From positions 3,539,371 through 3,603,370 of the forward strand of contig OZ038314.1 of assembly GCA_964035775.1 (NCBI GenBank): a stretch of DNA of 64,000 nucleotides. The letters run 5' to 3'. The stretch comes from Osedax frankpressi (Eukaryota > Annelida > Polychaeta > Sabellida > Siboglinidae). The notes under the pieces were generated by a model, which worked only from the letters and a program-made list of their open reading frames with translations, did not search any database and was not told where the DNA came from. Below are positions 11,871 to 26,250 of this stretch, one piece after another. The stretch's first letter is position 1; every line of letters begins with the position of its first letter. The position numbers and the translations under genes are program-made.

Positions 11871-14518
11871 AGTTTTTTCATTAATGGTTATTTAAGTTAT
11901 AGTTATTTAAGTTATAGTTATTTAAGTTATAGTTATTTAAGTTATAGTTATTTAAGTTATAGTTATTTAAGTTATAGTTATTTAAGTTATAGTTATTTAA
12001 GTTATAGTTATTTAATTAATAGTTATTTAAGTTATAGTTATTTAAGTTATAGTCATTAAATTATAGTTATTTAAGTTATAGTTATTTAATTTATAGTTTT
12101 TTCATTTATGGTTATTTAAGTTATAGTTATTTAAGTTATAGTTATTTAAGTTATAGTTATTTAAGTTATAGTTATTTAAGTTATAGTTATTTAAGTTATA
12201 GTTATTTAAGTTATAGTTATTTAAGTTATAGTTATTTAAGTTATAGTTATTTAAGTTATAGTTATTTAAGTTATAGTTATTTAATTAATAGTTATTTAAG
12301 TTATAGTTATTTAAGTTATAGTTATTTAAGTTATAGTTATTTAAGTTATAGTTATTTAAGTTATAGTTATTTAAGTTATAGTTATTTAAGTTATAGTTAT
12401 TTAATTTATAGTTATTTAAGTTATAGTTATTTAAGTTATAGTTATTTAAGTTATAGTTATTTAAGTTATAGTTATTTAAGTTATAGTTATTTAAGTTATA
12501 GTTATTTAAGTTATAGTTATTTAAGTTATAGTTATTTAATTAATAATTATTTAAGTTATAGTTATTTAAGTTATAGTTATTTAAGTTATAGTTATTTAAG
12601 TTATAGTTATTTAAGTTATAGTTATTTAAGTTATAGTTATTTAATTAATAGTTATTTAAGTTATAGTTATTTAAGTTATAGTTATTTAAGTTATAGTTAT
12701 TTAAGTTATAGTTATTTAAGTTATAGTTATTTAAGTTATAGTTATTTAATTTATAGTTATTTAATTTATAGTTATTTAAGTTATAGTTATTTAAGTTATA
12801 GTTATTTAAGTTATAGTTATTTAAGTTATAGTTATTTAAGTTATAGTTATTTAATTAATAGTAATTTAAGTTATAGTAATTTAAGTTTAGTTATTTAATT
12901 TATAGTTATTTAAGTTATAGTTAATTAAGTTATCGTTAGTTAAGTTATAGTTATTTAAGTTATAGTTATTAAATTATAGTTATTTAAGTTATAGTTATTT
13001 AATTTATAGTTATTTAATTAATAGTTATTTAAATTATAGTTATTTAAGTTATAGTTATTTAAGTTATAGTTATTTAATTAATAGTTATTTAAGTTATAGT
13101 TATTTAAGTTATAGTTATTTAAGTTATAGTTATTTAAGTTATAGTTATTTAAGTTATAGTTATTTAAGTTATAGTTATTTAATTAATAGTTATTTAAGTT
13201 ATAGTTATTTAAGTTATAGTTATTTAAGTTATAGTTATTTAAATTATAGTTATTTAAGTTATAGTTATTTAATTTATAGTTTTTTCATTTATGGTTATTA
13301 TATTATAGTTATATAAATTATAGTTATTTAAGTTATAGTTATTTAAGTTATAGTTATTTAAGTTATAGTTATTTAAGTTATAGTTATTTAAGTTATAGTT
13401 ATTTAAGTTATAGTTATTTAAGTTATAGTTATTTAATTAATAGTTATTTAAGTTATAGTTATTTAAGTTATAGTTATTTAAGTTATAGTTATTTAAGTTA
13501 TAGTTATTTAAGTTATAGTTATTTAAGTTATAGTTATTTAATTAATAGTTATTTAAGTTATAGTTATTTAAGTTATAGTTATTAAATTATAGTTATTTAA
13601 GTTATAGTTATTTAATTTATAGTTTTTTCATTTATGGTTATTTAAGTTATAGTTATTTAAGTTATAGTTATTTAAGTTATAGTTATTTAAGTTATAGTTA
13701 TTTAAGTTATAGTTATTTAAGTTATAGTTATTTAAGTTATAGTTATTTAAGTTATAGTTATTTAAGTTATAGTTATTTAAGTTATAGTTATTTAAGTTAT
13801 AGTTATTTAATTAATAGTTATTTAAGTTATAGTTATTTAAGTTATAGTTATTTAAGTTATAGTTATTTAAGTTATAGTTATTTAAGTTATAGTTATTTAA
13901 GTTATAGTTATTTAATTTATAGTTATTTAAGTTATAGTTATTTAAGTTATAGTTATTTAAGTTATAGTTATTTAAGTTATAGTTATTTAAGTTATAGTTA
14001 TTTAAGTTATAGTTATTTAAGTTATAGTTATTTAAGTTATAGTTATTTAATTAATAGTTATTTAAGTTATAGTTATTTAAGTTATAGTTATTTAAGTTAT
14101 AGTTATTTAAGTTATAGTTATTTAAGTTATAGTTATTTAAGTTATAGTTATTTAATTAATAGTTATTTAAGTTATAGTTATTTAAGTTATAGTTATTTAA
14201 GTTATAGTTATTTAAGTTATAGTTATTTAAGTTATAGTTATTTAAGTTATAGTTATTTAATTTATAGTTATTTAATTTATAGTTATTTAAGTTATAGTTA
14301 TTTAAGTTATAGTTATTTAAGTTATAGTTATTTAAGTTATAGTTATTTAAGTTATAGTTATTTAATTAATAGTAATTTAAGTTATAGTAATTTAAGTTTA
14401 TTTATTTAATTTATAGTTATTTAAGTTATAGTTAATTAAGTTATCGTTAGTTAAGTTATAGTTATTTAAGTTATAGTTATTAAATTATAGTTATTTAAGT
14501 TATAGTTATTTAATTTAT
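11871..14518 (+). repeat. Higher-order period 1 (2,648 bp)
   Basis: Begins at a T6 landmark followed by TAATGG instead of TATGG. Further T6 landmarks are at 12095, 13278 and 13621. Private markers AGTCATTAAA (12051) and TAATAATTAT (12541) recur in periods 3 and 4. Offset to period 3 is 4,653 bp at both markers and at the opening landmark, so the alignment is constant over at least 670 bp. Confidence 0.85.
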
Positions 14519-16523
14519 AGTTTTTTCATTAATGGTTATTTAAGTTATAGTTATTTAAGTTATAGTTATTTAAGTTATAGTTATTTAAGTTATAGTTATT
14601 TAAGTTATAGTTATTTAAGTTATAGTTATTTAAGTTATAGTTATTTAAGTTATAGTTATTTAATTAATAGTTATTTAAGTTATAGTTATTTAAGTTATAG
14701 TTATTTAAGTTATAGTTATTTAATTAATATTTATTTAAGTTATAGTTATTTAAGTTATAGTTATTTAAGTTATAGTTATTTAAGTTATAGTTATTTAAGT
14801 TATAGTTATTTAAGTTATAGTTATTTAAGTTATAGTTATTTAAGTTATAGTTATTTAAGTTATAGTTATTTAATTTATAGTTATTTAATTTATAGTTATT
14901 TAAGTTATAGTTATTTAAGTTATAGTTATTTAAGTTATAGTTATTTAAGTTATAGTTATTTAATTAATAGTAATTTAAGTTATAGTAATTTAAGTTTAGT
15001 TATTTAATTTATAGTTATTTAAGTTATAGTTAATTAAGTTATCGTTAGTTAAGTTATAGTTATTTAAGTTATAGTTATTTAAGTTATAGTTATTTAAGTT
15101 ATAGTTATTTAATTAATAGTTATTTAAGTTATAGTTATTTAAGTTATAGTTATTTAAGTTATAGTTATTTAAGTTATAGTTATTTAAGTTATAGTTATTT
15201 AAGTTATAGTTATTTAATTAATAGTTATTTAAGTTATAGTTATTTAAGTTATAGTTATTTAAGTTATAGTTATTTAAATTATAGTTATTTAAGTTATAGT
15301 TATTTAATTTATAGTTTTTTCATTTATGGTTATTATATTATAGTTATATAAATTATAGTTATTTAAGTTATAGTTATTTAAGTTATAGTTATTTAAGTTA
15401 TAGTTATTTAAGTTATAGTTATTTAAGTTATAGTTATTTAAGTTATAGTTATTTAAGTTATAGTTATTTAATTAATAGTTATTTAAGTTATAGTTATTTA
15501 AGTTATAGTTATTTAAGTTATAGTTATTTAAGTTATAGTTATTTAAGTTATAGTTATTTAATTAATAGTTATTTAAGTTATAGTTATTTAAGTTATAGTT
15601 ATTAAATTATAGTTATTTAAGTTATAGTTATTTAATTTATAGTTTTTTCATTTATGGTTATTTAAGTTATAGTTATTTAAGTTATAGTTATTTAAGTTAT
15701 AGTTATTTAAGTTATAGTTATTTAAGTTATAGTTATTTAAGTTATAGTTATTTAAGTTATAGTTATTTAAGTTATAGTTATTTAAGTTATAGTTATTTAA
15801 GTTATAGTTATTTAAGTTATAGTTATTTAATTAATAGTTATTTAAGTTATAGTTATTTAAGTTATAGTTATTTAAGTTATAGTTATTTAAGTTATAGTTA
15901 TTTAAGTTATAGTTATTTAATTTATAGTTATTTAAGTTATAGTTATTTAAGTTATAGTTATTTAAGTTATAGTTATTTAAGTTATAGTTATTTAAGTTAT
16001 AGTTATTTAAGTTATAGTTATTTAAGTTATAGTTATTTAAGTTATAGTTATTTAATTAATAGTTATTTAAGTTATAGTTATTTAAGTTATAGTTATTTAA
16101 GTTATAGTTATTTAAGTTATAGTTATTTAAGTTATAGTTATTTAAGTTATAGTTATTTAATTAATAGTTATTTAAGTTATAGTTATTTAAGTTATAGTTA
16201 TTTAAGTTATAGTTATTTAAGTTATAGTTATTTAAGTTATAGTTATTTAAGTTATAGTTATTTAATTTATAGTTATTTAATTTATAGTTATTTAAGTTAT
16301 AGTTATTTAAGTTATAGTTATTTAAGTTATAGTTATTTAAGTTATAGTTATTTAAGTTATAGTTATTTAATTAATAGTAATTTAAGTTATAGTAATTTAA
16401 GTTTAGTTATTTAATTTATAGTTATTTAAGTTATAGTTAATTAAGTTATCGTTAGTTAAGTTATAGTTATTTAAGTTATAGTTATTAAATTATAGTTATT
16501 TAAGTTATAGTTATTTAATTTAT
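14519..16523 (+). repeat. Higher-order period 2 (2,005 bp)
   Basis: Opens with the TAATGG subtype of T6 landmark and carries T6 units at 15313 and 15641. It lacks the AGTCATTAAA and TAATAATTAT markers of its neighbours and carries instead the ATTTATTT variant after an AATTAAT unit (about 14727) seen near 10105. It is therefore a mosaic or alternative form of the period. A private change turns the unit start AGTT into ATTT near 14400, just before the period begins. Confidence 0.75.
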
Positions 16524-18541
16524 AGTTTTTTCATTAATGGTTATTTAAGTTATAGTTATTTAAGTTATAGTTATTTAAGTTATAGTTATTTAAGTTATAG
16601 TTATTTAAGTTATAGTTATTTAAGTTATAGTTATTTAAGTTATAGTTATTTAAGTTATAGTTATTTAATTAATAGTTATTTAAGTTATAGTTATTTAAGT
16701 TATAGTCATTAAATTATAGTTATTTAAGTTATAGTTATTTAATTTATAGTTTTTTCATTTATGGTTATTTAAGTTATAGTTATTTAAGTTATAGTTATTT
16801 AAGTTATAGTTATTTAAGTTATAGTTATTTAAGTTATAGTTATTTAAGTTATAGTTATTTAAGTTATAGTTATTTAAGTTATAGTTATTTAAGTTATAGT
16901 TATTTAAGTTATAGTTATTTAAGTTATAGTTATTTAATTAATAGTTATTTAAGTTATAGTTATTTAAGTTATAGTTATTTAAGTTATAGTTATTTAAGTT
17001 ATAGTTATTTAAGTTATAGTTATTTAAGTTATAGTTATTTAAGTTATAGTTATTTAATTTATAGTTATTTAAGTTATAGTTATTTAAGTTATAGTTATTT
17101 AAGTTATAGTTATTTAAGTTATAGTTATTTAAGTTATAGTTATTTAAGTTATAGTTATTTAAGTTATAGTTATTTAAGTTATAGTTATTTAATTAATAAT
17201 TATTTAAGTTATAGTTATTTAAGTTATAGTTATTTAAGTTATAGTTATTTAAGTTATAGTTATTTAAGTTATAGTTATTTAAGTTATAGTTATTTAATTA
17301 ATAGTTATTTAAGTTATAGTTATTTAAGTTATAGTTATTTAAGTTATAGTTATTTAAGTTATAGTTATTTAAGTTATAGTTATTTAAGTTATAGTTATTT
17401 AATTTATAGTTATTTAATTTATAGTTATTTAAGTTATAGTTATTTAAGTTATAGTTATTTAAGTTATAGTTATTTAAGTTATAGTTATTTAAGTTATAGT
17501 TATTTAATTAATAGTAATTTAAGTTATAGTAATTTAAGTTTAGTTATTTAATTTATAGTTATTTAAGTTATAGTTAATTAAGTTATCGTTAGTTAAGTTA
17601 TAGTTATTTAAGTTATAGTTATTAAATTATAGTTATTTAAGTTATAGTTATTTAATTTATAGTTATTTAATTAATAGTTATTTAAATTATAGTTATTTAA
17701 GTTATAGTTATTTAAGTTATAGTTATTTAATTAATAGTTATTTAAGTTATAGTTATTTAAGTTATAGTTATTTAAGTTATAGTTATTTAAGTTATAGTTA
17801 TTTAAGTTATAGTTATTTAAGTTATAGTTATTTAATTAATAGTTATTTAAGTTATAGTTATTTAAGTTATAGTTATTTAAGTTATAGTTATTTAAATTAT
17901 AGTTATTTAAGTTATAGTTATTTAATTTATAGTTTTTTCATTTATGGTTATTATATTATAGTTATATAAATTATAGTTATTTAAGTTATAGTTATTTAAG
18001 TTATAGTTATTTAAGTTATAGTTATTTAAGTTATAGTTATTTAAGTTATAGTTATTTAAGTTATAGTTATTTAAGTTATAGTTATTTAATTAATAGTTAT
18101 TTAAGTTATAGTTATTTAAGTTATAGTTATTTAAGTTATAGTTATTTAAGTTATAGTTATTTAAGTTATAGTTATTTAATTAATAGTTATTTAAGTTATA
18201 GTTATTTAAGTTATAGTTATTAAATTATAGTTATTTAAGTTATAGTTATTTAAGTTATAGTTATTTAAGTTATAGTTATTTAATTTATAGTTATTTAATT
18301 TATAGTTATTTAAGTTATAGTTATTTAAGTTATAGTTATTTAAGTTATAGTTATTTAAGTTATAGTTATTTAAGTTATAGTTATTTAATTAATAGTAATT
18401 TAAGTTATAGTAATTTAAGTTTAGTTATTTAATTTATAGTTATTTAAGTTATAGTTAATTAAGTTATCGTTAGTTAAGTTATAGTTATTTAAGTTATAGT
18501 TATTAAATTATAGTTATTTAAGTTATAGTTATTTAATTTAT
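16524..18541 (+). repeat. Higher-order period 3 (2,018 bp)
   Basis: T6 landmarks start at 16524 (TAATGG subtype), 16748 and 17931. AGTCATTAAA at 16704 and TAATAAT at 17194 match period 1 at offset 4,653 and period 4 at offset 2,018. A cassette near 17600-17690 lacks its T6 unit and passes straight into an AATTAAT unit, exactly as at 12990-13030 and 19650-19700. Confidence 0.87.
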
Positions 18542-20814
18542 AGTTTTTTCATTAATGGTTATTTAAGTTATAGTTATTTAAGTTATAGTTATTTAAGTTA
18601 TAGTTATTTAAGTTATAGTTATTTAAGTTATAGTTATTTAAGTTATAGTTATTTAAGTTATAGTTATTTAAGTTATAGTTATTTAATTAATAGTTATTTA
18701 AGTTATAGTTATTTAAGTTATAGTCATTAAATTATAGTTATTTAAGTTATAGTTATTTAATTTATAGTTTTTTCATTTATGGTTATTTAAGTTATAGTTA
18801 TTTAAGTTATAGTTATTTAAGTTATAGTTATTTAAGTTATAGTTATTTAAGTTATAGTTATTTAAGTTATAGTTATTTAAGTTATAGTTATTTAAGTTAT
18901 AGTTATTTAAGTTATAGTTATTTAAGTTATAGTTATTTAAGTTATAGTTATTTAATTAATAGTTATTTAAGTTATAGTTATTTAAGTTATAGTTATTTAA
19001 GTTATAGTTATTTAAGTTATAGTTATTTAAGTTATAGTTATTTAAGTTATAGTTATTTAAGTTATAGTTATTTAATTTATAGTTATTTAAGTTATAGTTA
19101 TTTAAGTTATAGTTATTTAAGTTATAGTTATTTAAGTTATAGTTATTTAAGTTATAGTTATTTAAGTTATAGTTATTTAAGTTATAGTTATTTAAGTTAT
19201 AGTTATTTAATTAATAATTATTTAAGTTATAGTTATTTAAGTTATAGTTATTTAAGTTATAGTTATTTAAGTTATAGTTATTTAAGTTATAGTTATTTAA
19301 GTTATAGTTATTTAATTAATAGTTATTTAAGTTATAGTTATTTAAGTTATAGTTATTTAAGTTATAGTTATTTAAGTTATAGTTATTTAAGTTATAGTTA
19401 TTTAAGTTATAGTTATTTAATTTATAGTTATTTAATTTATAGTTATTTAAGTTATAGTTATTTAAGTTATAGTTATTTAAGTTATAGTTATTTAAGTTAT
19501 AGTTATTTAAGTTATAGTTATTTAATTAATAGTAATTTAAGTTATAGTAATTTAAGTTTAGTTATTTAATTTATAGTTATTTAAGTTATAGTTAATTAAG
19601 TTATCGTTAGTTAAGTTATAGTTATTTAAGTTATAGTTATTAAATTATAGTTATTTAAGTTATAGTTATTTAATTTATAGTTATTTAATTAATAGTTATT
19701 TAAATTATAGTTATTTAAGTTATAGTTATTTAAGTTATAGTTATTTAATTAATAGTTATTTAAGTTATAGTTATTTAAGTTATAGTTATTTAAGTTATAG
19801 TTATTTAAGTTATAGTTATTTAAGTTATAGTTATTTAAGTTATAGTTATTTAATTAATAGTTATTTAAGTTATAGTTATTTAAGTTATAGTTATTTAAGT
19901 TATAGTTATTTAAATTATAGTTATTTAAGTTATAGTTATTTAATTTATAGTTTTTTCATTTATGGTTATTATATTATAGTTATATAAATTATAGTTATTT
20001 AAGTTATAGTTATTTAAGTTATAGTTATTTAAGTTATAGTTATTTAAGTTATAGTTATTTAAGTTATAGTTATTTAAGTTATAGTTATTTAAGTTATAGT
20101 TATTTAATTAATAGTTATTTAAGTTATAGTTATTTAAGTTATAGTTATTTAAGTTATAGTTATTTAAGTTATAGTTATTTAAGTTATAGTTATTTAATTA
20201 ATAGTTATTTAAGTTATAGTTATTTAAGTTATAGTTATTAAATTATAGTTATTTAAGTTATAGTTATTTAATTTATAGTTTTTTCATTTATGGTTATTTA
20301 AGTTATAGTTATTTAAGTTATAGTTATTTAAGTTATAGTTATTTAAGTTATAGTTATTTAAGTTATAGTTATTTAAGTTATAGTTATTTAAGTTATAGTT
20401 ATTTAAGTTATAGTTATTTAAGTTATAGTTATTTAAGTTATAGTTATTTAAGTTATAGTTATTTAATTAATAGTTATTTAAGTTATAGTTATTTAAGTTA
20501 TAGTTATTTAAGTTATAGTTATTTAAGTTATAGTTATTTAAGTTATAGTTATTTAAGTTATAGTTATTTAATTTATAGTTATTTAAGTTATAGTTATTTA
20601 AGTTATAGTTATTTAAGTTATAGTTATTTAAGTTATAGTTATTTAAGTTATAGTTATTTAATTAATAGTAATTTAAGTTATAGTAATTTAAGTTTAGTTA
20701 TTTAATTTATAGTTATTTAAGTTATAGTTAATTAAGTTATCGTTAGTTAAGTTATAGTTATTTAAGTTATAGTTATTAAATTATAGTTATTTAAGTTATA
20801 GTTATTTAATTTAT
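18542..20814 (+). repeat. Higher-order period 4 (2,273 bp)
   Basis: T6 landmarks at 18542 (TAATGG subtype), 18766, 19949 and 20277. The first 1.4 kb repeats period 3 at a constant 2,018-bp offset (AGTCATTAAA at 18722, TAATAAT at 19212). It is longer than period 3 because it keeps the short-tail landmark at 20277 that period 3 has lost. Confidence 0.87.
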
Positions 20815-23800
20815 AGTTTTTTCATTAATGGTTATTTAAGTTATAGTTATTTAAGTTATAGTTATTTAAGTTATAGTTATTTAAGTTATAGTTATTTAAG
20901 TTATAGTTATTTAAGTTATAGTTATTTAAGTTATAGTTATTTAATTAATAGTTATTTAAGTTATAGTTATTTAAGTTATAGTTATTTAAGTTATAGTTAT
21001 TTAAGTTATAGTTATTTAAGTTATAGTTATTTAAGTTATAGTTATTTAATTTATAGTTATTTAAGTTATAGTTATTTAAGTTATAGTTAATTAAGTTATA
21101 GTTATTTAAGTTATAGTTATTTAAGTTATAGTTATTTAAGTTATAGTTATTTAAGTTATAGTTATTTAAGTTATAGTTATTTAATTAATAGTTATTTAAT
21201 GTATAGTTATTTAAGTTATAGTTATTTAAGTTATAGTTATTTAAGTTATAGTTATTTAAGTTATAGTTATTTAATTTATAGTTATTTAATTTATAGTTAT
21301 TTAAGTTATAGTTATTTAAGTTATAGTTATTTAAGTTATAGTTATTTAAGTTATAGTTATTTAAGTTATAGTTATTTAATTAATAGTAATTTAAGTTATA
21401 GTAATTTAAGTTTAGTTATTTAATTTATAGTTATTTAAGTTATAGTTAATTAAGTTATCGTTAGTTAAGTTATAGTTATTTAAGTTATAGTTATTAAATT
21501 ATAGTTATTTAAGTTATAGTTATTTAATTTATAGTTTTTTCATTTATGGTTATTATATTATAGTTATATAAATTATAGTTATTTAAGTTATAGTTATTTA
21601 AGTTATAGTTATTTAAGTTATAGTTATTTAAGTTATAGTTATTTAAGTTATAGTTATTTAAGTTATAGTTATTTAAGTTATAGTTATTTAAGTTAGAGTT
21701 ATTTAAGTTATAGTTATTTAATTAATAGTTATTTAAGTTATAGTTATTTAAGTTATAGTTATTTAAGTTATAGTTATTTAAGTTATAGTTATTTAAGTTA
21801 TAGTTATTTAATTAATAGATATTTAAGTTATAGTTATTTAAGTTATAGTTATTTAAGTTATAGTTATTTAAGTTATAGTTATTTAAGTTATAGTTATTTA
21901 AGTTATAGTTATTTAATTTATAGTTATTTGATTTATAGTTATTTAAGTTATAGTTATTTAAGTTATAGTTATTTAAGTTATAGTCATTTAATTAATAGTA
22001 ATTTAAGTTATAGTAATTTAAGTTTAGTTATTTAATTTATAGTTATTTAAGTTATAGTTAATTAAGTTATCGTTAGTTAAGTTATAGTTATTTAAGTTAT
22101 AGTTATTAAATTATAGTTATTTAAGTTATAGTTATTTAATTTATAGTTATTTAATTTATAGTTTTTTCATTTATGGTTATTTAAGTTATAGTTATTTAAG
22201 TTATAGTTATTTAAGTTATAGTTATTTAATTAATAGTTATTTAAGTTATAGTTATTTAAGTTATAGTTATTTAAGTTATAGTTATTTAAGTTATAGTTAT
22301 TTAAGTTATAGTTATTTAATTTATAGTTATTTAAGTTATAGTTATTTAAGTTATAGTTATTTAAGTTATAGTTATTTAAGTTATAGTTATTTAAGTTATA
22401 GTTATTTAAGTTATAGTTATTTAAGTTATAGTTATTTAATTAATAGTTATTTAAGTTATAGTTATTTAAGTTATAGTTATTTAAGTTATAGTTATTTAAG
22501 TTATAGTTATTTAAGTTATAGTTATTTAATTTATAGTTATTTAATTTATAGTTATTTAAGTTATAGTTATTTAAGTTATAGTTATTTAAGTTATAGTTAT
22601 TTAATTAATAGTAATTTAAGTTATAGTAATTTAAGTTTAATTATTTAATTTATAGTTATTTAAGTTATAGTTAATTAAGTTATCGTTAGTTAAGTTATAG
22701 TTATTTAAGTTATAGTTATTAAATTATAGTTATTTAAGTTATAGTTATTTAATTTATGTTTTTTTCATTTATGGTTATTATATTATAGTTATATAAATTA
22801 TAGTTATTTAAGTTATAGTTATTTAAGTTATAGTTATTTAAGTTATAGTTATTTAAGTTATAGTTATTTAAGTTATAGTTATTTAAGTTATAGTTATTTA
22901 AGTTATAGTTATTTAATTAATAGTTATTTAAGTTATAGTTATTTAAGTTATAGTTATTTAAGTTATAGTTATTTAAGTTATAGTTATTTAAGTTATAGTT
23001 ATTTAAGTTATAGTTATTTAAGTTATAGTTATTTAAGTTATAGTTATTTAAGTTATAGTTATTTAATTAATAGTTATTTAAGTTATAGTTATTTAAGTTA
23101 TAGTTATTTAAGTTATAGTTATTTAAGTTATAGTTATTTAAGTTATAGTTATTTAATTAATAGTTATTTAAGTTATAGTTATTTAAGTTATAGTTATTAA
23201 ATTATAGTTATTTAAGTTATAGTTATTTAATTTATAGTTTTTTCATTTATGGTTATTTAAGTTATAGTTATTTAAGTTATAGTTATTTAAGTTATAGTTA
23301 TTTAAGTTATAGTTATTTAAGTTATAGTTATTTAAGTTATAGTTATTTAAGTTATAGTTATTTAAGTTATAGTTATTTAAGTTATAGTTATTTAAGTTAT
23401 AGTTATTTAAGTTATAGTTATTTAATTAATAGTTATTTAAGTTATAGTTATTTAAGTTATAGTTATTTAAGTTATAGTTATTTAAGTTATAGTTATTTAA
23501 GTTATAGTTATTTAAGTTATAGTTATTTAAGTTATAGTTATTTAATTTATAGTTATTTAAGTTATAGTTATTTAAGTTATAGTTATTTAAGTTATAGTTA
23601 TTTAAGTTATAGTTATTTAAGTTATAGTTATTTAAGTTATAGTTATTTAAGTTATAGTTATTTAAGTTATAGTTATTTAATTAATAGTTATTTAAGTTAT
23701 AGTTATTTAAGTTATAGTTATTTAAGTTATAGTTATTTAAGTTATAGTTATTTAAGTTATAGTTATTTAAGTTATAGTTATTTAATTAATAGTTATTTAA

Positions 23801-24148
23801 GTTATAGTTATTTAAGTTATAGTTATTTAAGTTATAGTTATTTAAGTTATCGTTATTTAAGTTATAGTTATTTAAGTTATAGTTATTTAATTTATAGTTA
23901 TTTAATTTATAGTTATTTAAGTTATAGTTATTTAAGTTATAGTTATTTAAGTTATAGTTATTTAAGTTATAGTTATTTAAGTTATAGTTATTTAATTAAT
24001 AGTAATTTAAGTTATAGTAATTTAAGTTTAGTTATTTAATTTATAGTTATTTAAGTTATAGTTAATTAAGTTATCGTTAGTTAAGTTATAGTTATTTAAG
24101 TTATAGTTATTAAATTATAGTTATTTAAGTTATAGTTATTTAATTTAT
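20815..24148 (+). repeat. 3.3-kb tandem duplication, copy A
   Basis: T6 landmarks at 20815 (TAATGG subtype), 21533, 22160, 22758 (a TATG + T7 variant) and 23236. The opening landmark and the rare ATG at 21199 both have partners exactly 3,334 bp downstream. ATTTGATTT (G at 21930) matches downstream at 3,275 bp, showing that the second copy lost about 60 bp between the two markers. A private AAGTTAGAG is at about 21696 and an isolated ATCGTTATTT at about 23860. The open frame 21199-21423 is satellite only. Confidence 0.85.
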
Positions 24149-26250
24149 AGTTTTTTCATTAATGGTTATTTAAGTTATAGTTATTTAAGTTATAGTTATT
24201 TAAGTTATAGTTATTTAAGTTATAGTTATTTAAGTTATAGTTATTTAAGTTATAGTTATTTAAGTTATAGTTATTTAATTAATAGTTATTTAAGTTATAG
24301 TTATTTAAGTTATAGTTATTTAAGTTATAGTTATTTAAGTTATAGTTATTTAAGTTATAGTTATTTAAGTTATAGTTATTTAATTTATAGTTATTTAAGT
24401 TATAGTTATTTAAGTTATAGTTAATTAAGTTATAGTTATTTAAGTTATAGTTATTTAAGTTATAGTTATTTAAGTTATAGTTATTTAAGTTATAGTTATT
24501 TAAGTTATAGTTATTTAATTAATAGTTATTTAATGTATAGTTATTTAAGTTATAGTTATTTAAGTTATAGTTATTTAAGTTATAGTTATTTAAGTTATAG
24601 TTATTTAATTTATAGTTATTTAATTTATAGTTATTTAAGTTATAGTTATTTAAGTTATAGTTATTTAAGTTATAGTTATTTAAGTTATAGTTATTTAAGT
24701 TATAGTTATTTAATTAATAGTAATTTAAGTTATAGTAATTTAAGTTTAGTTATTTAATTTATAGTTATTTAAGTTATAGTTAATTAAGTTATCGTTAGTT
24801 AAGTTATAGTTATTTAAGTTATAGTTATTAAATTATAGTTATTTAAGTTATAGTTATTTAAGTTATAGTTATTTAAGTTATAGTTATTTAAGTTATAGTT
24901 ATTTAAGTTATAGTTATTTAAGTTATAGTTATTTAAGTTATAGTTATTTAAGTTATAGTTATTTAAGTTATAGTTATTTAAGTTATAGTTATTTAATTAA
25001 TAGTTATTTAAGTTATAGTTATTTAAGTTATAGTTATTTAAGTTATAGTTATTTAAGTTATAGTTATTTAAGTTATAGTTATTTAATTAATAGATATTTA
25101 AGTTATAGTTATTTAAGTTATAGTTATTTAAGTTATAGTTATTTAAGTTATAGTTATTTAAGTTATAGTTATTTAAGTTATAGTTATTTAATTTATAGTT
25201 ATTTGATTTATAGTTATTTAAGTTATAGTTATTTAAGTTATAGTTATTTAAGTTATAGTCATTTAATTAATAGTAATTTAAGTTATAGTAATTTAAGTTT
25301 AGTTATTTAATTTATAGTTATTTAAGTTATAGTTAATTAAGTTATCGTTAGTTAAGTTATAGTTATTTAAGTTATAGTTATTAAATTATAGTTATTTAAG
25401 TTATAGTTATTTAATTTATAGTTATTTAATTTATAGTTTTTTCATTTATGGTTATTTAAGTTATAGTTATTTAAGTTATAGTTATTTAAGTTATAGTTAT
25501 TTAATTAATAGTTATTTAAGTTATAGTTATTTAAGTTATAGTTATTTAAGTTATAGTTATTTAAGTTATAGTTATTTAAGTTATAGTTATTTAATTTATA
25601 GTTATTTAAGTTATAGTTATTTAAGTTATAGTTATTTAAGTTATAGTTATTTAAGTTATAGTTATTTAAGTTATAGTTATTTAAGTTATAGTTATTTAAG
25701 TTATAGTTATTTAATTAATAGTTATTTAAGTTATAGTTATTTAAGTTATAGTTATTTAAGTTATAGTTATTTAAGTTATAGTTATTTAAGTTATAGTTAT
25801 TTAATTTATAGTTATTTAATTTATAGTTATTTAAGTTATAGTTATTTAAGTTATAGTTATTTAAGTTATAGTTATTTAATTAATAGTAATTTAAGTTATA
25901 GTAATTTAAGTTTAATTATTTAATTTATAGTTATTTAAGTTATAGTTAATTAAGTTATCGTTAGTTAAGTTATAGTTATTTAAGTTATAGTTATTAAATT
26001 ATAGTTATTTAAGTTATAGTTATTTAATTTATGTTTTTTTCATTTATGGTTATTATATTATAGTTATATAAATTATAGTTATTTAAGTTATAGTTATTTA
26101 AGTTATAGTTATTTAAGTTATAGTTATTTAAGTTATAGTTATTTAAGTTATAGTTATTTAAGTTATAGTTATTTAAGTTATAGTTATTTAAGTTATAGTT
26201 ATTTAAGTTATAGTTATTTAATTAATAGTTATTTAAGTTATAGTTATTTA
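24149..26250 (+). repeat. 3.3-kb tandem duplication, copy B (partial)
   Basis: Opens with the TAATGG-subtype T6 landmark and repeats copy A including the ATG at 24533. At about 24840-24900 the T6 unit and its long tail present in copy A (21533) are missing and canonical monomers follow directly. T6 landmarks resume at 25435 and 26033 (TATG + T7 variant, shared with 22758). Similarity in fine markers fades near 26.25 kb. The right edge is approximate. Confidence 0.8.

Noticed and set aside
21199-21423. ATG-initiated open frame of 74 codons, repeated at 24533-24757
   Set aside because: Satellite frame opened by one T-to-G change (AATTTAT to AATGTAT) and copied by the 3,334-bp duplication; both end at the same cassette 14-mer.
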